The position numbers and the translations under genes are program-made. Of a stretch of DNA of 64,000 bases, positions 9,621-20,378 are shown piece by piece (position 1 is the first letter of the stretch; each line of letters opens with the position of its first letter). Source of the DNA: Acinetobacter sp. SFB. Lineage in GTDB: Bacteria > Pseudomonadota > Gammaproteobacteria > Pseudomonadales > Moraxellaceae. Under the pieces are notes generated by a model. The model was not told the DNA's origin. It made no database searches and saw only the letters and a program-made list of their open reading frames with translations. The stretch covers positions 383,240 through 447,239 of the forward strand of contig NZ_LSZH01000011.1 in assembly GCF_001647545.1 (NCBI RefSeq), given 5' to 3'.

Positions 9621-9946
9621 TGAATAAGATTTTTGTGTGTCAAGTTGACGAATTAGACGAAGGCGAAGCGCTAAAAGTAGATTGTGGCGTAAACGGTATT
9701 GAAGCGCTTGCAGTATTCAACAATGGTGGAGAGTTCTTTGCCATGAATGACCGTTGTTCACATGGTAATGCTTCTATGTCTGAAGGTTATCTTGAAGATG
9801 ATGGTACGGTTGAATGCCCACTGCATTCAGCACGGTTCTGCTTGAAAACAGGTGAAGCTTTATGTCTACCGGCAACTGATCCAATCAAGACTTTCCCTGT
9901 GATTGTTGAAGATGGTCAATTGTTCGTAGAGATGGCAGGAGAGTAA
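9620..9946 (+). CDS. hcaC: Rieske ferredoxin of the dioxygenase
   Basis: A 108-aa Rieske [2Fe-2S] ferredoxin. The cluster ligands are Cys46-x-His48 and Cys66-x2-His69, in the arrangement CSHG...CPLHSARF. The acidic surface (many Glu/Asp) is normal for an electron shuttle. It carries electrons from HcaD to HcaE. It follows hcaF with a one-base overlap and precedes hcaB by 2 nt, so its stoichiometry should track that of the oxygenase. Confidence 0.93.
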   Translation: MNKIFVCQVDELDEGEALKVDCGVNGIEALAVFNNGGEFFAMNDRCSHGNASMSEGYLEDDGTVECPLHSARFCLKTGEALCLPATDPIKTFPVIVEDGQLFVEMAGE

Positions 9947-9948
9947 TC

Positions 9949-10764
9949 ATGGGTTGGCTACAAGGCGAAGTTGCACTTATTACAGGTGGTGGTTCAGGTT
10001 TAGGCTGGGCTTTGGTTGAACGTTTCTTGGAAGAAGGTGCACAAGTTGCAGTTCTGCAACGTTCGAAAGCTAAAGTGGATGCATTGAACGAACACTTCGG
10101 TGGTAAAGTTCTTGCGATTGAAGGTGATGTGGCCAACTATGCAGATAACGTCCGTGCCGTGAATGCCACCCTTGAACGTTTTGGCAAGCTCGATTGTTTC
10201 GTGGGAAATGCCGGTATCTGGGATCATTATGCAGATATCGTCAATACCTCTGGCGAACAGCTGGAAAAAGCTTTTGATGAAATCATGGGTATTAACACCA
10301 AGTCTTTAATTCTTGGTGCCAAGGCAGCACTTGATGCATTGATCGCTTCTGAAGGTTCTATCATATTTACTTTGTCTAATTCGGCACTGTACTCTGCTGG
10401 CGGAGGCCCTGTATATACTGCATCTAAGCATGCCGGTGTGGGTATTATGAAAGAGCTTGCGTATGAACTTGCGCCTAAAGTACGAGTGAATGCGGTTGCG
10501 CCTTCAGGTATGAATGTGAATATTAAAGGCGCCGCATCGTTGGGTCAGGAAAATCTGGGCTTATTGGATGCGCGCGACCCTGAGAAGATTGCCCGCGGCA
10601 TGCCGCTGAACTTCTTGCCAGAGCCTGAAGATATGACAGGCTCTTATGTGCTGTTAGCTTCTCGTCAAAATAACCGGACCTTGACCGGTGTTTTAATTAA
10701 CGCAGACTGCGGCTTAGGCATTCGCGGTTTACGTCAGCCGCGCGCCGGATTCTTTGACGAGTAA
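9949..10764 (+). CDS. hcaB: cis-Dihydrodiol dehydrogenase (SDR)
   Basis: Short-chain dehydrogenase of 271 aa. NAD-binding TGGGSGLG is at 12–19, NAG at 87–89, and the catalytic set is Ser143, Tyr156 and Lys160 (YTASK). The block [13 protein letters not shown] is typical of HcaB/BphB dihydrodiol dehydrogenases. It oxidises the cis-dihydrodiol to 2,3-dihydroxyphenylpropionate or dihydroxycinnamate, the substrate of the next gene. The start lies 2 nt after the hcaC stop, with AGGAGAG inside the end of hcaC as ribosome site. A hairpin separates it from mhpB. Confidence 0.92.
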   Translation: MGWLQGEVALITGGGSGLGWALVERFLEEGAQVAVLQRSKAKVDALNEHFGGKVLAIEGDVANYADNVRAVNATLERFGKLDCFVGNAGIWDHYADIVNTSGEQLEKAFDEIMGINTKSLILGAKAALDALIASEGSIIFTLSNSALYSAGGGPVYTASKHAGVGIMKELAYELAPKVRVNAVAPSGMNVNIKGAASLGQENLGLLDARDPEKIARGMPLNFLPEPEDMTGSYVLLASRQNNRTLTGVLINADCGLGIRGLRQPRAGFFDE

Positions 10765-10790
10765 TCTGCTTTAGCGTAATGGTTATACTC

Positions 10791-10808
10791 GGCAGCCTTT
10801 TGGCTGCC
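10791..10808 (+). repeat. Hairpin between hcaB and mhpB
   Basis: GGCAGCC, loop TTTT, GGCTGCC: a perfect 7-bp GC-rich stem-loop in the 63-nt gap. No T-run follows (TTGCGTTT), so full termination is unlikely. It may act as an mRNA stabiliser, a processing site or a weak attenuator. The mhpB ribosome site AGGAG follows at 10817. Confidence 0.75.
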
Positions 10809-10827
10809 TTGCGTTTAGGAGTTACTC

Positions 10828-11790
10828 ATGGCTGTAAAACTTATTTGTGCATCGCACAGTCCTTTAATGGAATTTGCTTCTCCTCAAGAAAAGCATAAAG
10901 AAGAAAAAGTTCGTGAAACTTTCGCCAAGCTTGCAGCTGAAGTGGAAGCATATGATCCGACTTTAATCATTACCTTTGGTCCAGACCATTTTAATGGTTT
11001 CTTCTATGACTTAATGCCAAGCTTTTGCGTGGGGATCCGCGCCACCGCTGCCGGCGATTGGGACTATGGTAAAGACAACAACAAAATTAATGTGCCTGAA
11101 GAAATTGCAGTGAAGTTGGTTCGCCGTGTGATGGATGAAGGCGTGGATGTTGCGTATTCGTACCGTATGCAGGCCGACCATGGGGTAACACAGCCCTTGC
11201 ATTTTTTATGCGGCGGCCATTTAGACCGTTATCCAACCATTCCAATCTTTATCAATGGTGCTGCTGCGCCTATGCCAACGACCAAGCGAACGGTCGCTTT
11301 GGGTCGTGCTGTAGGTCAATTTATCAAGTCATTAAATCTTGAAAATGAACGTGTACTTGTTTTAGGTACCGGTGGTTTGTCGCATGATCCACCAACACCG
11401 CAAATGGGTGCTGTACCGCCTGAAGTGGAAGAATTCCTGATTGCGGGTCGTAATCCCACCCCTGAGGCGCGTCAAGCACGTCAAGCCAAGATCATTGCGG
11501 TGGGACAACGTTTAGCAGCAGGTGATACTTCTGTTGCCGTGCCGTTAAATCCTGAATGGGATCGCGCCTTGCTGAAGACTTTTGCGCAGGCAGACTTTGC
11601 CGCAATTGAAGCAATGACTGAAGATGAAATTCGTGTTGAAGGCGGCCGCGGCGGTCAAGAAGTCCGTTCTTGGATGGCTGCGTTTGCAGCATTGCATGAA
11701 GTGGGTGAGTACGAAATGACGGCTCACTGCTACGAAGATATTAGTGAGTGGATTGCGGGCTTCGGCATCGTATCTGCAGAATTGAAATAA
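10828..11790 (+). CDS. mhpB: 2,3-Dihydroxyphenylpropionate 1,2-dioxygenase (extradiol)
   Basis: A 320-aa type II (LigB superfamily) extradiol dioxygenase. Conserved parts: CASHSPLM near the start, GPDHFNGFFYDLMPSFC, QADHGVTQPL with His118, and GTGGLSHDPP with His186, the two histidines conserved in MhpB. The C-terminus EWIAGFGIVSA also matches MhpB. It opens the ring of 2,3-dihydroxyphenylpropionate or dihydroxycinnamate next to the hydroxyls using Fe(II) and O2. In E. coli mhpB lies in the separate mhp operon; here it sits inside the hca operon between the dehydrogenase and the reductase, giving an uninterrupted route from substrate to ring-cleavage product. Confidence 0.93.
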   Translation: MAVKLICASHSPLMEFASPQEKHKEEKVRETFAKLAAEVEAYDPTLIITFGPDHFNGFFYDLMPSFCVGIRATAAGDWDYGKDNNKINVPEEIAVKLVRRVMDEGVDVAYSYRMQADHGVTQPLHFLCGGHLDRYPTIPIFINGAAAPMPTTKRTVALGRAVGQFIKSLNLENERVLVLGTGGLSHDPPTPQMGAVPPEVEEFLIAGRNPTPEARQARQAKIIAVGQRLAAGDTSVAVPLNPEWDRALLKTFAQADFAAIEAMTEDEIRVEGGRGGQEVRSWMAAFAALHEVGEYEMTAHCYEDISEWIAGFGIVSAELK

Positions 11791-11800
11791 GGATTTATCC

Positions 11801-13033
11801 ATGAGCCAAAATGGTATCGAAACCATCGTTATTGTCGGTGCTGGTCAAGCTGGTGCGAGTGCCATTTTAGAACTTCGTGCCAATAAGTATGAAGGCAAAA
11901 TCATTTTGGTCGGTGACGAAACGCATTTGCCGTATGAACGTCCGCCGCTGTCTAAAGATGTGATCTTGAAACCGGAAGACACCAAAATTGAAATTCTGTC
12001 AGCGCAAAAACTGGCCGATTTGAATGTGGATCATATTGTTGGCAATGGCGCAGTGAAAATCAATGCTGAAGCACACAGCATTGAACTACAAAACGGTGAT
12101 GTGCTTGCATATGACAAGTTGCTTCTTGCAACCGGTGGTGCAGCGCGCCGTTTACCCAACTTCGATGCTTTGGGTAAACATGTTTATACCTTGCGTAACC
12201 TTGAAGATTCGCAAGCACTGGTTCCTGTACTTCAAGCCGGTCGTCGTCTCATCCTGATCGGTGGTGGGGTGATTGGGCTTGAGCTTGCATCATCTGCACG
12301 TTTCAAAGACTGCGATGTGACTGTGATTGAAATGGGTTCAATGGTAATGGGCCGTTGTTCGCCGCCTATCCTCAGTGAGTTTTTGCTTGCACAGCACCGT
12401 GCCAAAGGTGTCGATGTCCGTCTTTCAACCCAGATTGCGGGTTGCCGACTGGATGGCGAAGAAGTGGTGGTCACTTTGGCGGATGGCGAAGAACTTCGTG
12501 CTGATGCGGTGGTTTACGGCATTGGTATCGTGCCTAATGCCCAGCTTGCAGTCGATGCGGGTCTTGAGGTTGACGTTGCGATTAAAGTCAACGAAAACTG
12601 CCAGACTTCAAATGCTGACATTTATGCAGCGGGTGACGTAGCCACTCAAATCCGTGACTGTGGTCATCACCGCCGTGTGGAAACTTGGGAAAATGCCAAC
12701 CTTCAAGCCGGTATTTTTGCGCGTCACGTGATGGGTGTAGAACATCCAAAAGCCAACCCGGCCTGGTTCTGGACAGATCAACTGGACATTAATTTCCAGT
12801 TTGTCGGTGATATGGCAGCAGCTCAATGGCTGGTTCGCGGTGAAATGGATATTGCCAAAGGCGCAGACAATTCATTCGTGATGTACGGTGTGACCGATGG
12901 TCAAATCGTTGCAGGCATTACCGTCAATGCTGCCAAAGAAATGCGTCATTTGAAAAAAATGATCAGCAAAAACACCGCTTTTGAAGCTGAAAAACATTTA
13001 GATTTGGCACAAGACTTACGCAAAATTGCCTAA
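11801..13033 (+). CDS. hcaD: Ferredoxin–NAD+ reductase of the dioxygenase
   Basis: A 410-aa pyridine-nucleotide-disulfide-type flavoprotein. An FAD-binding IVGAGQAGASA motif is near the N-terminus, ERPPLSKD follows, then the NAD-binding GGGVIGLELA, and the second FAD motif IYAAGDVA is near residue 270. It belongs to the BphA4/HcaD group and transfers electrons from NADH to the HcaC ferredoxin. The start has AAGGA and lies 10 nt after the mhpB stop. It is the last gene of the operon and is followed by a terminator. Confidence 0.92.
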   Translation: MSQNGIETIVIVGAGQAGASAILELRANKYEGKIILVGDETHLPYERPPLSKDVILKPEDTKIEILSAQKLADLNVDHIVGNGAVKINAEAHSIELQNGDVLAYDKLLLATGGAARRLPNFDALGKHVYTLRNLEDSQALVPVLQAGRRLILIGGGVIGLELASSARFKDCDVTVIEMGSMVMGRCSPPILSEFLLAQHRAKGVDVRLSTQIAGCRLDGEEVVVTLADGEELRADAVVYGIGIVPNAQLAVDAGLEVDVAIKVNENCQTSNADIYAAGDVATQIRDCGHHRRVETWENANLQAGIFARHVMGVEHPKANPAWFWTDQLDINFQFVGDMAAAQWLVRGEMDIAKGADNSFVMYGVTDGQIVAGITVNAAKEMRHLKKMISKNTAFEAEKHLDLAQDLRKIA

Positions 13034-13054
13034 GTCTTCTTAAGATATTTTTGG

Positions 13055-13087
13055 ACAGATCTATGTTGTGCATAGGTCTGTTTTTTT
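13055..13087 (+). terminator. Terminator of the hca/mhp operon
   Basis: An 11-bp stem (ACAGATCTATG with CATAGGTCTGT, one G–T wobble), 5-nt loop and seven T residues, about 20 nt after hcaD. Confidence 0.88.
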
Positions 13088-13207
13088 ATGTGTTGTGCTT
13101 CTTTGTCATGACCACAATTGGCTTGGTGATTTAGAAATGTGTTGGTTTAGGTATGTGTTACTTTTAAAAGATGAGCCATCTATGGTCTAAGGTAACAAAA
13201 ATCTTCT

Positions 13208-13244
13208 GATCGTTTGAAGGTGCTTCCATATCCCCCAAACGATC
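13208..13244. repeat. 9-bp inverted repeat, 19-nt spacer
   Basis: GATCGTTTG at 13208–13216 and CAAACGATC at 13236–13244, upstream of the EamA gene. It is the only marked element in the 305-nt gap after hcaD apart from the terminator. It could be an operator or a large-loop hairpin. Confidence 0.5.
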
Positions 13245-13338
13245 GGACAACATCCATGCTGCCAGTCACGATAGTATCTCTAGATCTGAATAACAGGTTT
13301 CAAGTTTACTATTTAGAACAATCAGATTTGAGAATGAT

Positions 13339-14238
13339 ATGAAATCTTCATTGCCGGTCACGGCAAGTATTTACGCCTTGCTGGTCTTAATTTGGGCAAC
13401 GACGCCACTGGCCATTGTCTGGAGTGTGCAGGAGGTTCACCCGATGTGGGTGTTGCTTATCCGTTACTTCGGCGCATCTGTCATTGCCTTATTTTTACTG
13501 AAAGTTTTGCGTGATCCTTTACCGTTTGACACAGTTTCAATGAAAAGTTATCTGGCAGGCAGCTTGAACTTAATCGGCGCGCAGCTGTTTATTTATCTGG
13601 CAGCCAATTATCTGACTTCGGGCTTAATGGCGCTGATTTTTGGTTTCTCACCGCTGATTGCCGGTTTGATTGGGCATGTGATTTTAAAAACCCATAAGCT
13701 GGTTTGGTTGCAATGGCTGGGGATGGCGATTGCCGTTGCAGGTTTAAGTTTTGTCTTTGCTGATTCTGCCGACAGCAAGATCAATCCATGGGGTGTGGTA
13801 CTGATGTTGATCAGTATGGTGTCCTATATCAGCTCGATTTTTTGGGTCAAGCAGATTAATGCGCCCTTAAGTCCAATGTCCCAAGCCACCGGTTCACTGA
13901 TTATTTCAGCGCTCGCCTCGTTGTGCTTATTGCCCTTTATCTGGCAGCACATGCCCACCCACATGCCGGGTATGCAGACTCTCATCGGTTTTATCTTTAC
14001 CATGATTTTTTCTTCAATTGTAGCGATGCTGTGTTATTTCTGGCTGATTCGCCGTTTGGCCGCCTCTACCGTGTCGCTGAGTAACGTGATGACACCTATT
14101 ATTGCTTTGGTGCTGGGAGCCACCTTAAATCATGAGCATATCAGCCCGAATGCTTTCATTGGCATTGCTGTGGTGATGTTCGGCATTGTGCTGTATTTCT
14201 GCAAAGAATGGCGTGAGCAGTACTTTTCTAAACTTTAA
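13339..14238 (+). CDS. EamA/DMT-family permease
   Basis: A 299-aa inner-membrane protein with ten predicted helices in two EamA repeats (about 8–140 and 150–290). Typical blocks are a WATTPLAIVWS N-terminal helix and, in the second repeat, SNVMTPIIALVLGATLNHEHISPN followed by IGIAVVMFGIVLYF. The family exports or imports small metabolites such as amino acids and their derivatives. It stands alone between two terminators. Its place after the aromatic operon is not evidence for phenylpropionate transport, since uptake systems for these acids are usually MFS. Confidence 0.85.
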   Translation: MKSSLPVTASIYALLVLIWATTPLAIVWSVQEVHPMWVLLIRYFGASVIALFLLKVLRDPLPFDTVSMKSYLAGSLNLIGAQLFIYLAANYLTSGLMALIFGFSPLIAGLIGHVILKTHKLVWLQWLGMAIAVAGLSFVFADSADSKINPWGVVLMLISMVSYISSIFWVKQINAPLSPMSQATGSLIISALASLCLLPFIWQHMPTHMPGMQTLIGFIFTMIFSSIVAMLCYFWLIRRLAASTVSLSNVMTPIIALVLGATLNHEHISPNAFIGIAVVMFGIVLYFCKEWREQYFSKL

Positions 14239-14258
14239 ATCTATCGAGCAAAGTATAG

Positions 14259-14282
14259 AAGGAAGCTTATGCTTCCTTTTTT
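14259..14282 (+). terminator. Terminator of the EamA gene
   Basis: AAGGAAGC, loop TTAT, GCTTCCTT, followed by T residues, 20 nt after the stop. Confidence 0.85.
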
Positions 14283-14510
14283 CGCGCTTTAATTTGAGAG
14301 GTAAAATCGAAAAAGGATTGGTTTCAATTTTCGTTTCAGGCGGTTATGTACTTTAAAGTTATTGGCAAATTTCTAAAACCAGCGGGAGTTCTAAAGCATA
14401 CAACAACAAAAAGTAAATAATTTATCAGCATATTTTGGTTAATATGAAATTGGATAAACAGAAAAATCAAATCAATCTATTTGAGAACAATAAATTTAGG
14501 ACAAAGTTGC

Positions 14511-15449
14511 ATGTCTGATTCGAATAAAGTCGTGGTCTATGCTGCCTTATTGGGCAATCTGGCAATCGCTTTGGTCAAGTTTGTCGCGGCCTATATTACC
14601 AATAGTTCGGCCATGCTGAGTGAAGCCATTCACTCGGTCGTCGATACCCTGAATGAAATTTTATTGCTGTATGGCATGAAAAAATCGCAACAACCCCCCA
14701 ATGTCAGGCATCCGTTTGGTTATGGACGTGAACTGTATTTCTGGGCCTTTATTGTTGCCTTGATGGTGTTTGCTTTAGGTGCGGTGGTGTCCATCTATCA
14801 GGGGATTCAACATGTGCGTCACCCCGAAGAAATTTTGAATCCTACCTTGAATTATATTGTTTTAACGATTGCAATTGTATGTGAAGGCATATCCTGGTTT
14901 GTGGCTTTAAAAGCATTTCGGAAAATTAAAGGTCAGCAAGGTTATTTTGAAGCTTTTCGCCGTAGCAAAGATCCGACAACCTTTACCGTTCTGTTTGAAG
15001 ATACCGCCGCCTTATGTGGTCTGTTTATTGCCTTGATCGGGATTTATCTGGCGCATGCCTTAAATATCCCGGAGTTAGATGGTGTAGCTTCAATCTTAAT
15101 TGGTGTTGTATTGGCTGTATCTGCTATTTTACTGGCACGGGAAACCAAAGGTCTATTGTTGGGGGAATCCGCAGATCCACAATTGCGCAATAATATCTTG
15201 CTGATTGCGCAGGAAGACCAGGCTGTACTTTCTGCTAACGGCGTATTGACTGAACAGATGGGCGCCCATCAAGTTCTGGCATCTTTAAGTCTTGAATTTG
15301 AAGACAACTTGAGTTCTGATGACATCGAAGCCTGCGTCAACAGAATTGAAGCGAAAATCAAACAGATTCATCCTGAAATTGTGGCATTGTTTATTAAACC
15401 GCAGACTAAAAAGGTGTGGTTGGAACGTATGAAAGGACGTTTGGAATAA
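14511..15449 (+). CDS. Cation diffusion facilitator (SLC30-type)
   Basis: CDF-family metal exporter of 312 aa. The ATG at 14511 has AGGA 9 nt upstream; a TTG ten codons earlier has none. Transmembrane metal site: SEAIHSVVD in helix 2 with His41 and Asp45, and EDTAALCG in a later helix. HPFGYGRELYFWAF is typical of the branch related to SLC30A9. A cytoplasmic C-terminal domain starts near residue 215. Likely Zn(II) or a similar divalent cation/H+ antiport at the inner membrane; specificity is not determined. About 270 nt upstream contain no recognised operator. Confidence 0.87.
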   Translation: MSDSNKVVVYAALLGNLAIALVKFVAAYITNSSAMLSEAIHSVVDTLNEILLLYGMKKSQQPPNVRHPFGYGRELYFWAFIVALMVFALGAVVSIYQGIQHVRHPEEILNPTLNYIVLTIAIVCEGISWFVALKAFRKIKGQQGYFEAFRRSKDPTTFTVLFEDTAALCGLFIALIGIYLAHALNIPELDGVASILIGVVLAVSAILLARETKGLLLGESADPQLRNNILLIAQEDQAVLSANGVLTEQMGAHQVLASLSLEFEDNLSSDDIEACVNRIEAKIKQIHPEIVALFIKPQTKKVWLERMKGRLE

Positions 15450-15472
15450 AAACGTGATATATATGGCGTAAT

Positions 15473-15495
15473 ATTCAAAATATCGGATTTTGAAT
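15473..15495. repeat. AT-rich hairpin after the CDF gene
   Basis: ATTCAAAAT, loop ATCGG, ATTTTGAAT: a perfect 9-bp stem without a proper T-run. It may be a weak terminator between the CDF gene and the MBL-fold gene. Confidence 0.45.
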
Positions 15496-15519
15496 GTTTA
15501 AGTCACACTAAGAAATTGA

Positions 15520-16581
15520 ATGTACATGAAGCAAATGCCTGAACAATTACACTTTCGACTCCCGACTAAAGAATGCTGGTCACATACCTGGCGTCAGCCT
15601 TCATTTCAATTTATGCATTCGAATCATCATGATGGTGAACGATTCTTCAATGCATTACCCAGTCCGGAAGGGCGTGGCCGTACAGACATGATCAAATGGC
15701 TGCTCACCCGTAAGTCATCGACCTGGAATGTGGATATTGATAAAGAATATGCAGAATTCCATGCCACTAAACGGGCGATTCCGCAAGATCGTCCAGATGC
15801 CAGTATTGATGACTGGCAAGTGTGGTTTGTCGGGCATGCCACGGTACTGTTGCAGATTGGGCCGTATAACCTGCTCACCGATCCGGTGTGGTGTGAATAT
15901 GTCAGTCCGAAGCAGGGCAAAGGTCCGAAACGGGTCATTCCTGCGGGAATTGCCTTAGAAGAGTTACCGACCATTCATGCGGTGCTGCTCAGCCATAATC
16001 ATTATGACCATATGGATTTGGCCAGCCTGGAATGGCTACATGACAAATTTGCCATGCCGATTTATACCGGACTGGGTAACTCATGGTATTTACCGAAAAA
16101 TTTTCATGTGCTGGAAATGGAATGGTGGCAATCGTCTTTATTGCATGATTTAAAAATTATCTATACTCCGGCGCAGCATTTTTCTGGCCGAGGCTTACGC
16201 GATAAAAATCGGGCATTGTGGGGCGGTTTTTCAGTGCTTGCGGGCAAAGATCATTGTTTCTTTGCTGGCGATACCGGTTATTCACCGCATTTTAAGGAAA
16301 TTCAAAACCGTTTGGGGGCACCGCGTATTTCATTGTTACCGATAGGTGCCTATGAGCCACGTGAGCTGATGAGCTATATGCATATGAATCCGCAGGAAGC
16401 GTTTCAGGCGCATCAGGATTTATATTCAAAATGTTCGCTGGCGATTCATTACCGAACCTTTCAACTGACCGATGAAAGTCGGGAACAGCCTGAACTCGAT
16501 TTAAAAGTCGCCATGAAAAACAGCTCAAAGCTGATGAATCCTTTTGTCTGTATTCGTGAAGGACGGCGTTTGGTGGTTTGA
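15520..16581 (+). CDS. MBL-fold metallohydrolase, NAPE-PLD/UlaG-like
   Basis: A 353-aa protein of the metallo-beta-lactamase fold. The metal motif is SHNHYDHMD (His159, His161, Asp163, His164). Further blocks PAQHFSGRGLRDKNRALWGGFSV, FFAGDTGYSPHF and LLPIGAYEPR are those of the NAPE-phospholipase-D-like branch. Bacterial members are thought to hydrolyse phosphodiester or lipid-like substrates, but the natural substrate is usually unknown. The N-terminal 60 residues are poorly conserved. There is no strong ribosome site at 15520; a second Met lies at codon 3. It converges on the DoxX-like gene with 4 nt between stops. Confidence 0.82.
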   Translation: MYMKQMPEQLHFRLPTKECWSHTWRQPSFQFMHSNHHDGERFFNALPSPEGRGRTDMIKWLLTRKSSTWNVDIDKEYAEFHATKRAIPQDRPDASIDDWQVWFVGHATVLLQIGPYNLLTDPVWCEYVSPKQGKGPKRVIPAGIALEELPTIHAVLLSHNHYDHMDLASLEWLHDKFAMPIYTGLGNSWYLPKNFHVLEMEWWQSSLLHDLKIIYTPAQHFSGRGLRDKNRALWGGFSVLAGKDHCFFAGDTGYSPHFKEIQNRLGAPRISLLPIGAYEPRELMSYMHMNPQEAFQAHQDLYSKCSLAIHYRTFQLTDESREQPELDLKVAMKNSSKLMNPFVCIREGRRLVV

Positions 16582-16585
16582 TCCT

Positions 16586-16996
16586 TTAAGCTTGCTGCGT
16601 GCGAAGCTTGAAAAGTTGCATGGCAAGCATTGAAAGGGTGATCATGGCAATATTCATCACCACCGGATTAAATGCCGTGGTGAGTTGTAAGGGATTGGTG
16701 AACATAATCAACAGTAATAAGCCACTCAAGCCCAAAATATTAAGCTGATGGATGCAGACTGCTCTTTGCCAAATCAGAAAAGTACAGCCAAACATAATCT
16801 CGATCATACCGGATAGGGCAACACAGATTTTTGCCAGATCTCGTTCGAAGCCGATGCTCTGCCAAATGGCGATTTCCGCAGCCGATTGAAACAGTATTTT
16901 GGGTATTAATCCCTGATAAATCCAAAGTACAGCCAGCGTGATTTGAATAAGACGAAGCGGTTTATCCAGCAGAAGCTTATGATTCACCAATGGCAT
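16586..16996 (-). CDS. DoxX-like membrane protein
   Basis: A 136-aa protein with four hydrophobic helices in the DoxX-like arrangement: WIYQGLIPKILFQ in helix 1, GMIEIMFGCTFLIW in the middle, and LTTAFNPVVMNIAMITLSMLA at the end. DoxX-like proteins are small inner-membrane proteins of mostly unknown role, some associated with thiol redox control. The first 20 nt overlap the end of the DCC-family gene, so the two are co-transcribed and may work together in thiol chemistry, which is inference from neighbourhood only. Confidence 0.72.
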   Translation of the reverse strand: MPLVNHKLLLDKPLRLIQITLAVLWIYQGLIPKILFQSAAEIAIWQSIGFERDLAKICVALSGMIEIMFGCTFLIWQRAVCIHQLNILGLSGLLLLIMFTNPLQLTTAFNPVVMNIAMITLSMLAMQLFKLRTQQA

Positions 16997-17420
16997 GATC
17001 CAGAAAATGCTGTCTGTTTTCAGCAGAAGGAATCAGGCAGTGAGTGGTGGTTCCAAAAAGTTGATAGCGATTTAAAGCTATACGTCTGTAGAGAAAATCC
17101 CGGATAAAACGCGGCATGAGATAACCTGAATTCATCAGGGAAAATGGCAGGCCAAGATGTTGCATGACTTTAAGCAGTGCCGTGGATTCTGTATACAGTT
17201 GCCCATCTTTAATCACCGCCATCGTGGTGTAATGCTCGGTCGACATAGCATAATATTTTAAGATTTCTTCACCTAAAGGGGATTGGGCAGAAACCAGTTT
17301 AAATTTTGCATGTTTATCGTATTTGATTAAAAAATTGGCCCAGCCGTTACAAATCACGCAGACGGCATCAAATAATATAATGTCATGTTTTTGAATTATT
17401 GCGGCAATGTGATATTTCAT
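16977..17420 (-). CDS. DCC-family (DUF393) thiol-disulfide oxidoreductase-like protein
   Basis: A 147-aa YuxK/DCC-family protein. The signature is ILFDAVCVICNGWANFL near the N-terminus: the usual form is FDGVCxLC, here with Cys21-x2-Cys24 kept and Gly replaced by Ala. The central SAQSPLGEEILKYY and C-terminal RDFLYRRIALNRYQLFG...C match the family. Members are predicted thiol-disulfide proteins with a thioredoxin-like fold; none is well characterised biochemically. First gene of a two-gene unit with the DoxX-like gene. Confidence 0.78.
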   Translation of the reverse strand: MKYHIAAIIQKHDIILFDAVCVICNGWANFLIKYDKHAKFKLVSAQSPLGEEILKYYAMSTEHYTTMAVIKDGQLYTESTALLKVMQHLGLPFSLMNSGYLMPRFIRDFLYRRIALNRYQLFGTTTHCLIPSAENRQHFLDHAIGES

Positions 17421-17591
17421 GACCTGGTTTATACTTGCTTGTTATGGCAACACTATAGCAAATTATTCTTGATAAGAAATATTGTCAAAAAATCAGATCA
17501 TGCTTCTTTTTTCATGTAATGAACCTAGGGTCTTTAAATTTTTATTTTATTTTTGTTAGGGTAAATAAATTCTACTTTAAGTTTATCTTGA

Positions 17592-17663
17592 ATAGGCTTT
17601 TTCGATTGTTTTCATTCATATAACTTGCTTTATTTTGTCATAAAAAACAGCTATTTTGATTAT
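17592..17663 (+). promoter_or_regulatory. Candidate katG promoter with half OxyR site
   Basis: TTGTCA (17635–17640), 17-nt spacer, GATTAT (17658–17663) is a fair sigma-70 promoter. Immediately upstream, ATAG-N7-CGAT at 17592–17606 fits the first half of the OxyR pattern ATAG-N7-CTAT; the continuation (ATTC, TTGC at 7-nt steps) is poor. The location just upstream of -35 is where OxyR activates. The rest of the 305-nt gap is featureless and AT-rich. Confidence 0.4.
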
Positions 17664-17695
17664 GTATTAAATTTTTTAACGGTTCCTCACAATAA

Positions 17696-19918
<2,223 letters not shown>

Positions 19919-19937
19919 TTTCACTGATTTAGTTTGG

Positions 19938-19964
19938 AAAAACCGCCCTTAGGGGCGGTTTTTT
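19938..19964 (+). terminator. Terminator of katG
   Basis: An 11-bp stem AAAAACCGCCC with GGGCGGTTTTT, 4-nt loop, ending in T residues, 20 nt after the stop. Confidence 0.92.
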
Positions 19965-20378
19965 ATGTGAAATATGCTATCTCATATAAAAGCTGAGTTT
20001 TTAAATATTTGGTTTTTATAGATTTCAAAATATTGAAATTATTTGATTTATTTATTGAATCTCGTATAACGTGTAGAAGGTTAATTTTAGAGGCATTAAA
20101 AAATACTCATGATAATTGACGAATGTTCAGCTTTTTAGATATTCAAAAAAAAGTGTATGAGTATGGGTGAATCATCTCAGCACCAAAGAATCTGTTAACA
20201 AATTTTCCATCTCCTCAGTTTGATGGATATCCATATATTAGGATTAATAATGATTAATATTGTTATATATCAATTACTTAAAATTTCAATCCTCACATAA
20301 AAATTCGCTTTGGAAACAACAAGGCTTTTTATGAGCAGCTTTGATATATTTTGCCAATCAAAAAATGGATATTTAACT
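19965..20378. other. AT-rich gap without a recognised gene
   Basis: About 410 nt between the katG terminator and the end of the convergent TetR gene. It is low in GC with scattered stops in all frames. I see no convincing ORF, hairpin or repeat; it is probably spacer or decayed sequence. Confidence 0.6.

Noticed and set aside
13180..13265. 25-codon minus-strand ORF across the inverted repeat at 13208
   Set aside because: Too short, no ribosome site, and the inverted repeat itself explains the pattern.
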